A DNA stretch of 64,000 nucleotides from JABDGM01 sp963738665 (GTDB lineage Bacteria > Planctomycetota > Planctomycetia > Pirellulales > Lacipirellulaceae): positions 682,001 through 746,000 of the forward strand of contig CAVTXL010000003.1 in assembly GCA_963738665.1 (NCBI GenBank), given 5' to 3'. Shown here piece after piece: positions 27,947 to 37,146 of this stretch. The first letter of the stretch is position 1. The number at the start of each line of letters is the position of its first letter. The notes below the pieces were generated by a model. That model was not told the origin of the DNA and did not search any database. It saw nothing but the letters and a program-made list of their open reading frames with translations. Made by a program: the position numbers and the translations under genes.

Positions 27947-29043
27947 TTAGTGCGCGATCTGAACCTTGAGCATCTTCTTCACCAGCCCCGCGACCTCCAT
28001 CCCGCAGCCCCACGAAAACGTGAATCCCGAGCCTCCGTGGCCGTAGTTGTGAATCACATGCGAATCGCCCTCGCGCTCCAGCCGCACGTTCTTCTCACGG
28101 TACGGCCGCAGGCCCACCCGGACTGGCTGGTCTTGGTCGACCACCCCACCGCGCAACACCGGCATAAACTGCTGGCACCGTCGCACAATATCACGCAAGG
28201 GCTGGTAGTTGTCGAGCCCGATGTCCGTATCCCACTCGCCCAGCTCGGCAATGCCGCCCAATAGCAGCCAATCGGTTCCCCGCGGCACGATATAAATCAT
28301 TTGCGGATTCGGCTCGGCATGATCCAGCGCAACGCAGTGCGCCGCGTTGATCCGCGGCATCGCGACGCCGTCGTTACGCACGCGAACAAGCGCCCGCGGA
28401 GCGGCGCCATGCGATCAGCGGCCAGCTCGATCGAGCCGAGCCCCGCACAATTGACGATCGCCTCGGCGTCAAATTCGCTGCACAGTGCGTTTTCAACTTC
28501 CGCCAGTCGCTGCTTCAGCTTCCGCGTCTCGAACTGGCAGCCGGCCGACACGAGCTCGCGCCGCAGCCAGGCGACGTAGATGTCCGTCTCGACGAGCGGC
28601 GACGAGTAGCTGTACGCGTCGCGCAAGCCGAACTCGGGATTAACGCCCTGCTGCCGGATCAAATCGGCCGAGTGCACAAAGTTGCGAACGTGCCGCGCCG
28701 CCTCGTCCATCTTCTGCCGCTCGGCCGGCCGCTCATCGATCGGCTGCCGAAAGTAAAACACGGCCGTCGTCATCCTCACGCCCGGCACCGCCTCGGCCGC
28801 CATCCGCGCGAACCGCCGATACGTCGCGGCCGCCCACTCCTTCGAGCGCCGCAGCGATACGGTATCGGTGTGATGCCCGCACACGGCCGGCGGCCATTCC
28901 CACAGCGCCCCGGCCACGACCGACGGCGTAAATTCGGCCCTCTTCTCCGCCACCACCGTTACGTCAAAGCCCGCCTCGACCAGACACTTCGCCGTCGTCA
29001 ATCCGCTCACGCCGGCGCCGATCACCAACACTCGGCCCTGCAT
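27947..29043 (-). CDS. FAD-dependent oxidoreductase, D-amino-acid-oxidase type (frameshift near 28395)
   Basis: About 365 residues. The FAD site 'RVLVIGAGVSGLTTAKCLVEAGF' lies at the very N-terminus; 'VVAGALWEWPP', 'AIVNCAGLGSIELAADR' and C-terminal 'VRVGLRPYREKNVRLE' with 'VIHNYGHGGSGFTFSWGC' match the D-amino-acid oxidase family, in which the Arg and the Gly-rich C-terminal FAD contact are conserved. The two halves lie in different frames; one more G in the GGG run near 28395 restores 'LRGALVRVRNDG'. It oxidises D-amino acids or related amines. ATG at 29043. Confidence 0.83.
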
Positions 29044-29247
29044 CAATCTCTCCGCATATTCAACCCAAGACGGCCGCACGCATTCACCCGGCGCCCGGCA
29101 ACTGCCCGATCACGCGGACAGCATCCCGTCAGTATAACTGCTTTCGGTGAGGCCGGCGGGCAACTTTTTCGACGATCAGATGACGAGCGGCCGCAATTAG
29201 GGCGCAAAGATGACGTGCGGAAGCGGATCATTTCGCGGAGCGTCAGG

Positions 29248-29736
29248 TTAGTCGGCCACCCCTCTGCTGCGTGGAATCTCCGCCAGCGTCGACACGAGCA
29301 AGGCCACAAAACCAGCCAGCCAGGCCACAAACGCCGCCACGTGACCAAACTCCCACCGTGGACGCAACTGCAAATAGCGGGCGTGCGCCGTGGCCGCGGC
29401 CGCCCGCAGCGCCTCGCCCCACCGGGCGTTCACGGGCTGCACGATGAGCGCCCACAGCGCGAGTGACGACGCCAGCCCAATCGCCCCGACGAGCGCAGTC
29501 CGAAACGAGCGCCGCCCCCGCACGAGCCAACAGAGCCCGATCGCGGCTACGAGTGCAACCGCCTGAATGCTGCCGCCGACAGTCCCAAAGTACTCATACA
29601 GCGTGCTCGTGACGGCCAGTTAGAGCGCGCCGTCGGACGCCATTTTCGGCGCCAATTCCAGCACATGCGCCGCGCCCATTGTCAAACCGAGCGCGGCCAA
29701 TAATAGCGTGCCAAACCGCCACGCGGAAAGGAGCAT
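29248..29736 (-). pseudogene. DUF1772-like membrane protein with one in-frame stop
   Basis: One frame from the ATG at 29736 to 29248 encodes 162 codons interrupted only by TAA at 29620-29622. The first part 'LLLAALGLTMGAAHVLELAPKM' and the rest 'LAVTSTLYEYFGTVGGSIQAVALVAAIGLCW' and 'LALWALIVQPVNARW' form four membrane segments as in DUF1772 proteins. The stop sits where a tyrosine would complete 'GALYLAV'. Either the gene is recently inactivated or the base is wrong. Confidence 0.6.
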
Positions 29737-29764
29737 CGCGTCTCCCGGCAAATCGCGGTGCCGA

Positions 29765-29983
29765 CTATTCCCAGCCCGTGTAAAACGAAATCAGGCCGTA
29801 GAGCAGCCGAAAAAAACCCACCACGGCGATGATCGGTATGATCACCCACACAAAGCCAAGAAACAGCCACATTCCCAGCGTCGTCAACGCGCAGATTCCG
29901 AACATCCACGCACCCTGCCAAATCGCTTCCTTCGCGTGATCTTGCGACGACGGACCACGGAGCCAATCTTTGTTTCGGCTCAT
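29765..29983 (-). CDS. Small membrane protein
   Basis: A 72-residue protein with a polar N-terminus ('MSRNKDWLRGPSSQDHAKEA') and two transmembrane segments ('GICALTTLGMWLFLGFVWV' and 'IIPIIAVVGFFRLLYGLISF'). No family is recognised. It lies 29 bases upstream of the DUF1772-like gene on the same strand, so they probably form an operon. Coding likelihood is good because both hydrophobic blocks are regular and the start is well placed. Confidence 0.6.
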   Translation of the reverse strand: MSRNKDWLRGPSSQDHAKEAIWQGAWMFGICALTTLGMWLFLGFVWVIIPIIAVVGFFRLLYGLISFYTGWE

Positions 29984-30475
29984 ATGCTCTTTCCCCCCGC
30001 TGTAAGGTTCACATTACTGAAAAGCTCTCATGACACGTTTTGGGTTGAGCGAAAGATAGGCAAGAATTTATGCCTCTTCGGCAGAGTTTGTGGGTTGTTT
30101 TGTCGGATAGAAGCCGGTCTCGTTCCAGGAATCACGAGGGAAACAAGTGTTTCGGGGCATCATTCATTCGGCGCTCGATTCGCTGGGGGTCTCCTGCCAT
30201 GGTGTTTTTCAACAAGGTTCGCCGAAGCCCCTTTTGTCGAGCCGGAGCGAAGCTTAATCCCGTCCCCAATCACCCACAAATTCCGCCGAGGACCCGAATT
30301 TATACACTTGTTGACGTCATATGGTCGTGGAAGCACACGCCGTGCACGGCAATTCGCTAATTGGATTGCCGCGCTTCCTCGCTTCCTTCAAAAACCGCCA
30401 ATTCTTCCTGCAATCGCGCAATCATCTTGCGGACGCCTGCCTTGGCAAAGCCCTTGTGGGAGGTGACACGGCAAG
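29984..30475. other. Intergenic region, no gene recognised
   Basis: About 490 bases, somewhat AT-richer than its surroundings. On the - strand just after rplU a short frame reads 'KMIARLQEELAVFEGSEEARQSN' (30361-30440 region); it looks protein-like but has no clear start and may be a gene remnant. Confidence 0.35.
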
Positions 30476-30787
30476 CTAGGCCGTGATCGTCCCGATCCGC
30501 ACCCGCGTATACATCGGTCGAAAGCCGGTCTTCTTGCGGAAATTCTTCCGCCGCCGCATCTTTTGAATGATAAGCTTTTCGCCCTGCTCGGGCCCGACCA
30601 CCTCAGCCACCACGCTGGCCCCGCTCACCAGCGGCAGGCCGAGTTTCGTGTCGCCGTTGCCGCCCACGGCCAGCACGCGCTCGAACGTCACCTTCTCGCC
30701 CGCCGGCACGTCGCGGTAATCGACCAACAGCTCCTGACCTTCTTCGACTCTGTATTGACGATTCCCGTCGCTGATGATGGCGTACAT
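30476..30787 (-). CDS. rplU: 50S ribosomal protein L21
   Basis: A 103-residue protein matching L21 throughout: 'MYAIISDGNRQYRVEEGQELLVD', 'EKVTFERVLAVGG', 'GASVVAEVVG', 'KLIIQKMRRRKNFRKKTGFRP' and the terminal strand 'YTRVRIGTI'. It binds 23S rRNA in the large subunit. Length and start are standard. In most bacteria rpmA (L27) follows immediately; here no L27 frame is found in the next 500 bases, so the usual pair is split. Confidence 0.96.
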   Translation of the reverse strand: MYAIISDGNRQYRVEEGQELLVDYRDVPAGEKVTFERVLAVGGNGDTKLGLPLVSGASVVAEVVGPEQGEKLIIQKMRRRKNFRKKTGFRPMYTRVRIGTITA

Positions 30788-31058
30788 GGCTTCCGCTCGC
30801 GAAAAAACGTTGGACGTAGTGAAGGAACAAATGACGGAATTCGCGGCCGGCCAGCCGCCCGTTTGTGAGAATCTATTAGTTTAACAATCGCTGGCCGGGC
30901 CGTCGACGGCTCTTAGCTCCGCAGAATCTCCGCAGTTTTTCGCAGCCAGCATGCCGATCTGTCGGATCAAGACGATCCGCATTCCAGCCGTTAGAATCGC
31001 ATGCTCACCAACGAATCCGCCCGACTTTATTTCCATCCGCAACCAAATGAGGTGCAAC

Positions 31059-31487
31059 ATGCCCGAACGCAGCAGTGAAGCAGTCTGGACCGGCGACCTG
31101 ATGGCCGGCAAGGGAACGATCAAAATCGGCAGCGGCGCCTGGGAAGGCCCCTACTCTTTCAAGTCGCGCTTCGAAGACGGCGCGGGCACAAACCCCGAAG
31201 AGCTCATCGCCGCCGCCCACGCCGGCTGCTACTCGATGGCCCTCTCGGCCGCTCTGTCGAAGGCCGGCACGCCGCCCCAGCGCGTCGAAACTAAGGCCAA
31301 GGTCGATCTCCGCAAAGAGGGCGAAGGTTTTCGCATCGCGACGATTCACCTCACCACGAAAGCCTCGGTGCCGAAAATCGAAAACGCCAAGTTTCAGGAA
31401 ATCGCCGAACAGGCCAAGAAGAATTGCCCCGTCTCCAAAGTGCTCAGCGGCGCCGAGATCTCACTTGATGCAAAACTCGCCTCATAG
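31059..31487 (+). CDS. OsmC-family peroxiredoxin
   Basis: A 142-residue complete OsmC protein: 'AVWTGDLMAGKGTIKIGSG', 'TNPEELIAAAHAGCYSMALSAAL' with the first redox cysteine, and 'FQEIAEQAKKNCPVSKVLSG' with the second. These two cysteines reduce organic hydroperoxides in the cytoplasm. The start at 31059 gives the usual family length, with 'GAGG' a few bases upstream; the frame further upstream is unrelated. Unlike the OsmC fragment at base 1, both cysteines are present. Confidence 0.9.
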   Translation: MPERSSEAVWTGDLMAGKGTIKIGSGAWEGPYSFKSRFEDGAGTNPEELIAAAHAGCYSMALSAALSKAGTPPQRVETKAKVDLRKEGEGFRIATIHLTTKASVPKIENAKFQEIAEQAKKNCPVSKVLSGAEISLDAKLAS

Positions 31488-31622
31488 CAGCGATTGATCG
31501 CACATGTGTGCCACTGGCTCTGCCGTTGATGAATGCCCCTCTGTTGACAAGCATCGGCGACGTCAGTGGCACACTCTTTTTTTGAGAATTCTCCCTCTCC
31601 CAGAGGGAGCCGGTTCTCACGA

Positions 31623-33263
31623 CTACTCGGCGGTCTTCACCTCGCGCCCGTTCGCGTCAAAGCACTCGATCTTCAGGTACTCGGGTGACAGCCCCTCGCC
31701 GCTGATGATCTGCACCTCGACGTTGTTTTCCTGCTCGAGTTGCACCAGGTCGCGCCGCTTCTTGTTGTTCAAATAGCTCGCCACCTCTTCTTCGACCGTA
31801 ATGGAAATCCGCGACACCTGGTTCGTCTGGCTCCGCGAAAGCAGCTTTCGCACCACCTCGATCGCCATGCTCTCGGCCGATTTTACCAGCCCCGAGCCGC
31901 CGCACGCCGGGCACTCCTTATAAACGCTTCGCTTGATGCTCGGCCGAATCCGCTGCCGCGTCATTTCAATCAGGCCGAACGGGCTCGTCCGCAATATTTT
32001 CGTCCGCGCCCGGTCGCGCTTCACCGCGTCGCGCAGCGTCCGCTCGACGCCGCGGCGGTTCCGTTCTTTCCGCATGTCGATGAAGTCGTTCACAATCACG
32101 CCCCCCAGGTCGCGCAGCCTGAGCTGCCGCGCGATCTCTTTCGCCGCCAGCATGTTCAATTGATAGGCCGAGTCCTCGGCCGAGCCGTCCGTGCGAAAAC
32201 TGCCGCTGTTGACGTCGATGGCCACCAGCGCCTCGGTTTGATCGATCACTAGAGAACCGCCGCCTCGTAACGGCACGCGGCGCTCGTTGATGCGGGTGAT
32301 CTCCTCGTCCAGCTTGTATTTCTGAAACAGCGGCTCGCGCCCTTCATAAAGCTGCAGCCGGCTCACGTACCGCGGCATCACGATCTGCAAAAACTCCTTG
32401 GCCCGCTCGAACGCGGCCGGCTCGTCGATGAAAATCGAATCCACGTCGCCGGTGAAGATGTCGCGAATCGTGCGGATGATCATGTCGCTCTCTTCGTAGA
32501 TGTCGACCGGGGCGCTCGTCTTCTTGATCCGCCGCACGATCACCTTCCACAGCCGCAACAGATACGCCAGGTCGCGCGACAACTCCTTCTTCGTCCGATC
32601 GGTCCCCGCCGTGCGGACGATGAAGCCCACGCCGCGGGGCGGGTTCAGCTCCCGCAAAATATCGCGCAGCCGGCGGCGGTCGTCGTCGCTTTCGATCTTC
32701 CTTGAGACGCCGATCCGCCCCAATGCCGGCATCAGCACCAGGTAGCGCCCAGGGATGCTGATGTAGGTCGATAGCGTCGGGCCCTTGGTGCCAATCCCTT
32801 CCTTAATCACCTGCACCAGCACTTCGTCGCCACGTTGAAAGATGTCTTGAATCGGCGGCTTGATTCGCGGCCGCACGCCGACCCGCTGCCGGGTCCGCGT
32901 ACCGCCGCCGTTGCGATTATCGCGGCCGCGATGCTGGCTGTGCGGCTCGTCGAAGTCGTCGTCGCCGTCCTGCGACTGGCTGCCGTCGGGGCGAATCGGC
33001 CGCTTGGGGTCATAGCCGGCCTGCCGAAAATATTGCGGCTCTACGTCGCTAATGTGCAAAAAGCCATTGCGGCCCACGCCAAAATCAACAAACGCCGCCT
33101 GGATGCTTGGCTCGAGATTGACGATCCGCCCCTTGTAAATGTTGCCGACGTAATTGTGTTGGCTGCTCCGCTCCAGATACAGCTCTTCCAAAAGTCCATC
33201 CTCAACGATCGCAATCCGGCACTCTTCCGCTTGCGCCACGTTGATGAGCATTTCTTGTTTCAT
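31623..33263 (-). CDS. Ribonuclease E/G family endoribonuclease
   Basis: About 546 residues. Order: start 'MKQEMLINVAQAEECRIAIVE', split S1 RNA-binding domain ('GNIYKGRIVNLEPSIQAAFVDFG'), DNase-I-like catalytic domain with 'VAIDVNSG' and 'GVIVNDFIDMRKERNR' (both metal-binding Asp present), then the zinc link 'CPACGGSG' and small domain. It cleaves single-stranded AU-rich RNA 5'-end-dependently. The S1 domain has an Asp/Gly/Arg-rich insertion (about residues 90-135) that is likely disordered. Length is closer to RNase G, but the long degradosome tail of RNase E is missing. Start chosen at 33263. Confidence 0.92.
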   Translation of the reverse strand: MKQEMLINVAQAEECRIAIVEDGLLEELYLERSSQHNYVGNIYKGRIVNLEPSIQAAFVDFGVGRNGFLHISDVEPQYFRQAGYDPKRPIRPDGSQSQDGDDDFDEPHSQHRGRDNRNGGGTRTRQRVGVRPRIKPPIQDIFQRGDEVLVQVIKEGIGTKGPTLSTYISIPGRYLVLMPALGRIGVSRKIESDDDRRRLRDILRELNPPRGVGFIVRTAGTDRTKKELSRDLAYLLRLWKVIVRRIKKTSAPVDIYEESDMIIRTIRDIFTGDVDSIFIDEPAAFERAKEFLQIVMPRYVSRLQLYEGREPLFQKYKLDEEITRINERRVPLRGGGSLVIDQTEALVAIDVNSGSFRTDGSAEDSAYQLNMLAAKEIARQLRLRDLGGVIVNDFIDMRKERNRRGVERTLRDAVKRDRARTKILRTSPFGLIEMTRQRIRPSIKRSVYKECPACGGSGLVKSAESMAIEVVRKLLSRSQTNQVSRISITVEEEVASYLNNKKRRDLVQLEQENNVEVQIISGEGLSPEYLKIECFDANGREVKTAE

Positions 33264-33339
33264 AGACGTTCCATTGTGGTTTGTGTTTGTATTGCTTTTC
33301 CTCGAACGAGCGACCCCCGACTTATCCACTCACCTTCTC

Positions 33340-35081
33340 TCACACCGGCAATTCCGGCATCACCTTCGACAGCTCTTCCTTCAAATACGTCCTCACGTCC
33401 CGCGCACTTTCCAGCTCCAGGGCCCGCTCGGCCACGCGCCGGCAATCGCGAATCGTCACCCGCCGGCACACCTGCTTGATCTCCGGAATGCCGGCCGGCG
33501 TCACGCTCAGGCTCCGCAGCCCCAGCCCCAGCAGCAGCATCGTGTACAGCGGATTGCCGCACATCTGCCCGCACATGCTGATCGGCTTGTGATGCTGATC
33601 GGCCGCCCGCACCGTCATGTGAATCAGCCGCAAGATCGATGGATCGGACCCCGTATACAGACTGGCCACGTCTTTGTTGCTGCGGTCCACCGCCAGCACG
33701 TACTGGATCAAGTCGTTCGTGCCGATGCTGAAGAAATCCACCTCGCTCACAAAGCGATCCATCATCATCGCCACACTCGGCACTTCGACCATCATGCCGA
33801 CTTGAACGTTGCGATCGAAGGCGGCCCCTTCCTCTTCCAAGTCTTCCATCGCTTCCCGCAGCATCATCTTCGCTTGCCGAAACTCGAGGAGCGTGCTCAC
33901 CAACGGGAACATGATGCTAATGTTCCCCTGCACACTGGCCCGCAAGATCGCCCGTAGCTGCGTGCGAAATAGCGTCGGATTTTTCAGTGCCAGCCGGATG
34001 CTGCGCAGCCCCAGAAACGGATTCTGCTCATCTTCGGGGAATGGGACGCTCGGCAGCTTGTCCGCGCCTAAGTCAATCGTTCGCATCACCACCGGCAGGC
34101 CGTTCATCGCCTTGGCAACGGCCGTGTACGCCGCCACCTGCTCGTCCTCGGTCGGCTCCCGGTCTTCGGAAAGAAACAAGAACTCGGTTCGGTACAACCC
34201 GATGCCGCCGGCGCCCCGCTTGAGGCAGTGCTCGACTTCGTAAGGAAACTCGATGTTCCCCAAAAGCTGAATTTGCACGCCGTCGGCCGTCTCGGCCGGC
34301 AAGTTGCGCAGCTTTTCGAGCTTGGCGACAAACGAGCGGTGTTGCACCACCTCGTGCCGGTAACGGGCCAGCGTTTCTTCGTCCGGCCGCAAAATGAGCA
34401 GCCCTTGGTAGCCGTCGATGATGGCCGTCTCACCGCCGGAGACGTCCGCCAAAAATGGCCCGATGCCGACGATCGCCGGAATGCCGAGCGCCTCGGCCAC
34501 GATCGCCGTATGACTGCCTGGGCCGCCCGTTTCCGTGACAAAGCCGCGAACGAACTTCGGATCCAAGTTGGCCGTCTCGCTCGGCGTCAGGTTGTGGGCG
34601 AGAATCAGCACTTCCGACTGAAGGTGGCCCAGCTCTTCTCGCCGCCGGCCGAACAAGTGCCTTAACAAACGCTTCTCGATGTCGAAAATGTCGCTGGCCC
34701 GCTCCGCGATGTAATTGCCTTCCAGCGATTGGAAGACTTTGGCGTAGCGCTTCGCGCCCGGCTCACCGAGTACTCCGGCGAATAGTGCCGCTGGCGAATC
34801 ATCTCCTCCAATTCGCTGCGCAGCCGCCGGTCGTTCAGCATCTGGATGTGGGCGGCGAAGATGGCCGAGTATTCCTCGCCCAGTTGATCTTTCACGCGGT
34901 CGCGATTGCGTTCGATCTCGGCCGTCGCGGCGGCAATGGCGCGGTCAAGCCGCTCCAATTCATCGACGACCGCGTCGCGCGGCAGAAACCGCCGAGGGAT
35001 GCGAAACCCCTCGACGTCCATTACCAATACTTCGCCGATCGAAAGGCCGGGCGAAACGGCGATCCCTTGAAGACGTTCCAT
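33340..35081 (-). CDS. ptsI: Phosphoenolpyruvate-protein phosphotransferase, enzyme I (frameshift near 34755)
   Basis: Transfers phosphate from PEP to HPr. The N-terminal helical HPr-binding part ('MERLQGIAVSPGLSIGEVL') is in one frame; the rest, from about 'RYAKVFQSLEGNY', is in the other. One missing base near 34755 explains the split. The phosphohistidine is in 'GGPGSHTAIVAEALGIPA', and the PEP-binding barrel shows 'GIGLYRTEFLFL', 'GLRSIRLAL', 'IMFPLVSTLLEF', 'IGTNDLIQYVLAVDR' and 'CGQMCGNP'. Restored length is about 580 residues. It is downstream of ptsH and ptsN on the same strand. Confidence 0.92.
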
Positions 35082-35455
35082 GCTGCCTTAGTAGGCGCAG
35101 CCGTCACTCGCAGCGCAGGCGCAGCGCGTAGAATCCCGCCCCGTCGTCAGCCGGCGGGCGGCTGCCAGTCGTGGGCCTGGTTAACGCTGCACCAACGGAC
35201 CAAGAAGCTGCGCGGGCATAAACAGACTCACATCGGTCGCGAAGATCGTCGCAAACCGTGCTAGTCGCGCGCTGAGGGGCCGTTGCTTCGAGCATCGATT
35301 GTGCCAAAATTGTATTGTTATGGTTTCGCTGCCAATTCGGCCCGGCGAAGCGCGTCCCGTCTCGCTCGCCGATCGGCCGCGGTGTGCGGATCACGCCGCC
35401 TGGCTGCAGTTTCGCAGCCCGCGTACCGATCGAACTCGAGGGGGCGCCGGACGCC
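35082..35455. other. Intergenic region, no gene recognised
   Basis: About 370 bases between ptsH and ptsI. Frames here have no recognisable sequence on either strand. The length suggests that ptsI may have its own promoter rather than being tightly coupled to ptsH. Confidence 0.4.
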
Positions 35456-35749
35456 TTACTGTTGCGGCGCCTCGTCGGCCACGAAGCCGCGCTCGACGAG
35501 TGCCGCCAGGGCATCGACAGCCGCCTGGGCGTCGGGGCCTTCGGCCTCGATCACCAACTGAGTTCCTTGCCCTGCGCCAAGCGTCAACAAGTGCAGGATG
35601 CTTTTCCCGTCGACGCGCTGGCTCCCACTGACTATTTCGACTTGTGATTCAAATCGCATCGCCTGGCGGGCAAACAATTCCGCCGGGCGGGCGTGCAGTC
35701 CTTGTTCGTTGCAAATCTCTACGACACGTGTCACCGTTGTTGTACTCAT
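35456..35749 (-). CDS. ptsH: HPr phosphocarrier protein
   Basis: A 97-residue HPr. The phosphohistidine is in 'EQGLHARPAELFARQA' (His19) and the regulatory serine region is 'GKSILHLLTLGAGQGT' (Ser50, equivalent to Ser46 of Gram-positive HPr), so regulation by an HPr kinase is conceivable; no HPr kinase gene is in the window. The C-terminal helix 'AAVDALAALVERGF' is standard. It passes phosphate from enzyme I to the EIIA protein encoded just upstream. Confidence 0.94.
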   Translation of the reverse strand: MSTTTVTRVVEICNEQGLHARPAELFARQAMRFESQVEIVSGSQRVDGKSILHLLTLGAGQGTQLVIEAEGPDAQAAVDALAALVERGFVADEAPQQ

Positions 35750-35844
35750 GTTCGGGGGTGCGGTTGCGAGTAATCTTTCAACTCGCCGCGCCTGCTCACC
35801 TACCTCATCTGCTCACCTACTTCACCCAGTTCCCAATCCGCTGT

Positions 35845-36321
35845 CTACGCCGACAACTGGCTGTTATCCGCTTCCTCCAAGAGCTGCCACACGTCGGCCG
35901 GCGATTTGGCCTGCTTGAGAAACCGGCAAAACGTGTCGTCCCGCAGTTGCCGCGATATGTTTTCCAGCGCCCGCAAATGATCGCCCGGGCGGTCCGGCGG
36001 CGAGACGAGCAAAAACAGCAAGTGCACCTTCTCCCCGTCAAGGCTGTCGAAATCCACCCCCCGCTCGCTCACCGCCACTGTGCCCATCAGCCGATCGATC
36101 GACGCGTGCTTCGTATGCGGCACGGCCACGCCCCGCCCGATCCCCGTGCTGCCCAATTCCTCGCGCTTCAAAATGGCTTCCACGATGCTGTCAAAATCCT
36201 TGGCGTTGATCTGCTTCGCTTCGACCAGCGACTTGGCCATCGCTCGAATGACTGCTTCCTTTTCGTCCGCCTCCAAATGGGTTCGAATCGCGTCTTTACA
36301 AATAAAATCGGAAAACTTCAT
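35845..36321 (-). CDS. ptsN: PTS EIIA protein, PtsN/fructose type
   Basis: A 158-residue single-domain EIIA. The active-site histidine is in 'GRGVAVPHTKHASIDRLMG', and 'FDSIVEAILKREELGSTGIG' plus 'VHLLFLLVSPPDRPGDHLRALENISRQL' are typical of the Ntr/fructose branch. No EIIB or EIIC gene is nearby, so it likely acts as the terminal regulatory phosphate acceptor rather than in sugar import. I start at the ATG at 36321 ('MKFSDFICKDAI'); the longer frame runs antisense-like sequence. It follows hpf, an arrangement also known from the rpoN-hpf-ptsN loci of Proteobacteria. Confidence 0.92.
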   Translation of the reverse strand: MKFSDFICKDAIRTHLEADEKEAVIRAMAKSLVEAKQINAKDFDSIVEAILKREELGSTGIGRGVAVPHTKHASIDRLMGTVAVSERGVDFDSLDGEKVHLLFLLVSPPDRPGDHLRALENISRQLRDDTFCRFLKQAKSPADVWQLLEEADNSQLSA

Positions 36322-36536
36322 CGCTGCATTGCCCTCGTCGACCGAGTATCGTCTTCGCCCCTCATTGCGCGGCCGCCTCCGATTCTCAAGCCGTCGGCGG
36401 CCCTTGGGCGAAATCGTTGTCGATATAATTAACACCCTGAAATGCGGAGCGAAAAACCCGTCTCCCAACAGTTTTCCAAAGACCGATTCCGGCTTTTCAA
36501 GCCGCGAAGCTCGCTCAGCTCTCCGCACCGCTCGCT

Positions 36537-36887
36537 TTAAGACTCCGCCCCGTCGGGCTCCGTCACGTCGCGCCGCCGCGGCTCTGCGCCACGGTGTCGC
36601 TCTTGCACCTTCTCCTTGTATTTCCGTAACTGCTGTTCGATGCGATGAACCACCGTATCGACCGATCCCATCAATTCATCCGATTGGTCCCGCGCCACGA
36701 AATCGTGCTTGTGTTCGGCCGAGACCTTGGCGTCGACGCACGGCTTCGTCGAATCGGTAAGATCGACGATTATCTCAATCGCCGTCAATCGATCGAAGAT
36801 TCGCAGCAACTTCTCTGCCTTGGCGGCGATTTTCTGTTGCGACGCTTCGCTCAAGTGGCCGTGTCGCGTCGATATCTGAACTTGCAC
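36537..36887 (-). CDS. hpf: Ribosome hibernation-promoting factor / sigma-54 modulation protein
   Basis: About 116 residues, a short HPF/YfiA: 'VQVQISTRHGHLSEASQQKIAAKAEKLLRIFDRL', 'IEIIVDLTD' and 'VDAKVSAEHKHDFVARDQSDELMGSVDTVVHRIEQQLRKYKEK'-type sequence in pieces, the beta-alpha-beta fold that binds the 30S decoding region and promotes 70S or 100S inactive ribosomes. No ATG fits the family start; a GTG at 36887, preceded by GGGGA, does. The C-terminal dimerisation domain of long HPF is missing. First gene of the hpf-ptsN-ptsH-ptsI run. Confidence 0.88.
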   Translation of the reverse strand: MQVQISTRHGHLSEASQQKIAAKAEKLLRIFDRLTAIEIIVDLTDSTKPCVDAKVSAEHKHDFVARDQSDELMGSVDTVVHRIEQQLRKYKEKVQERHRGAEPRRRDVTEPDGAES

Positions 36888-37146
36888 CGATGGAATCCCC
36901 GGCCGACAGTGTTGCGGTAAATCGGCCCCCACCGCACGCCCTGGCGCTGTCGGCGAACGGCTCGATAAACCGCCCATTCTAGCCATTTCCTGCCCGGCCG
37001 ACAAACCGGGTTGTTTCCCGAATGTTTTGCCGCAACGCCCGGATTTGATTCGTGCAGACTCGCCGAGAGCAGATCGCCGGGGCCGCCTCGTTAGCGGGGC
37101 CTTTCAGAGAGTCCGCAAATGACTCCCACACCAAACGGCAGGCGGC

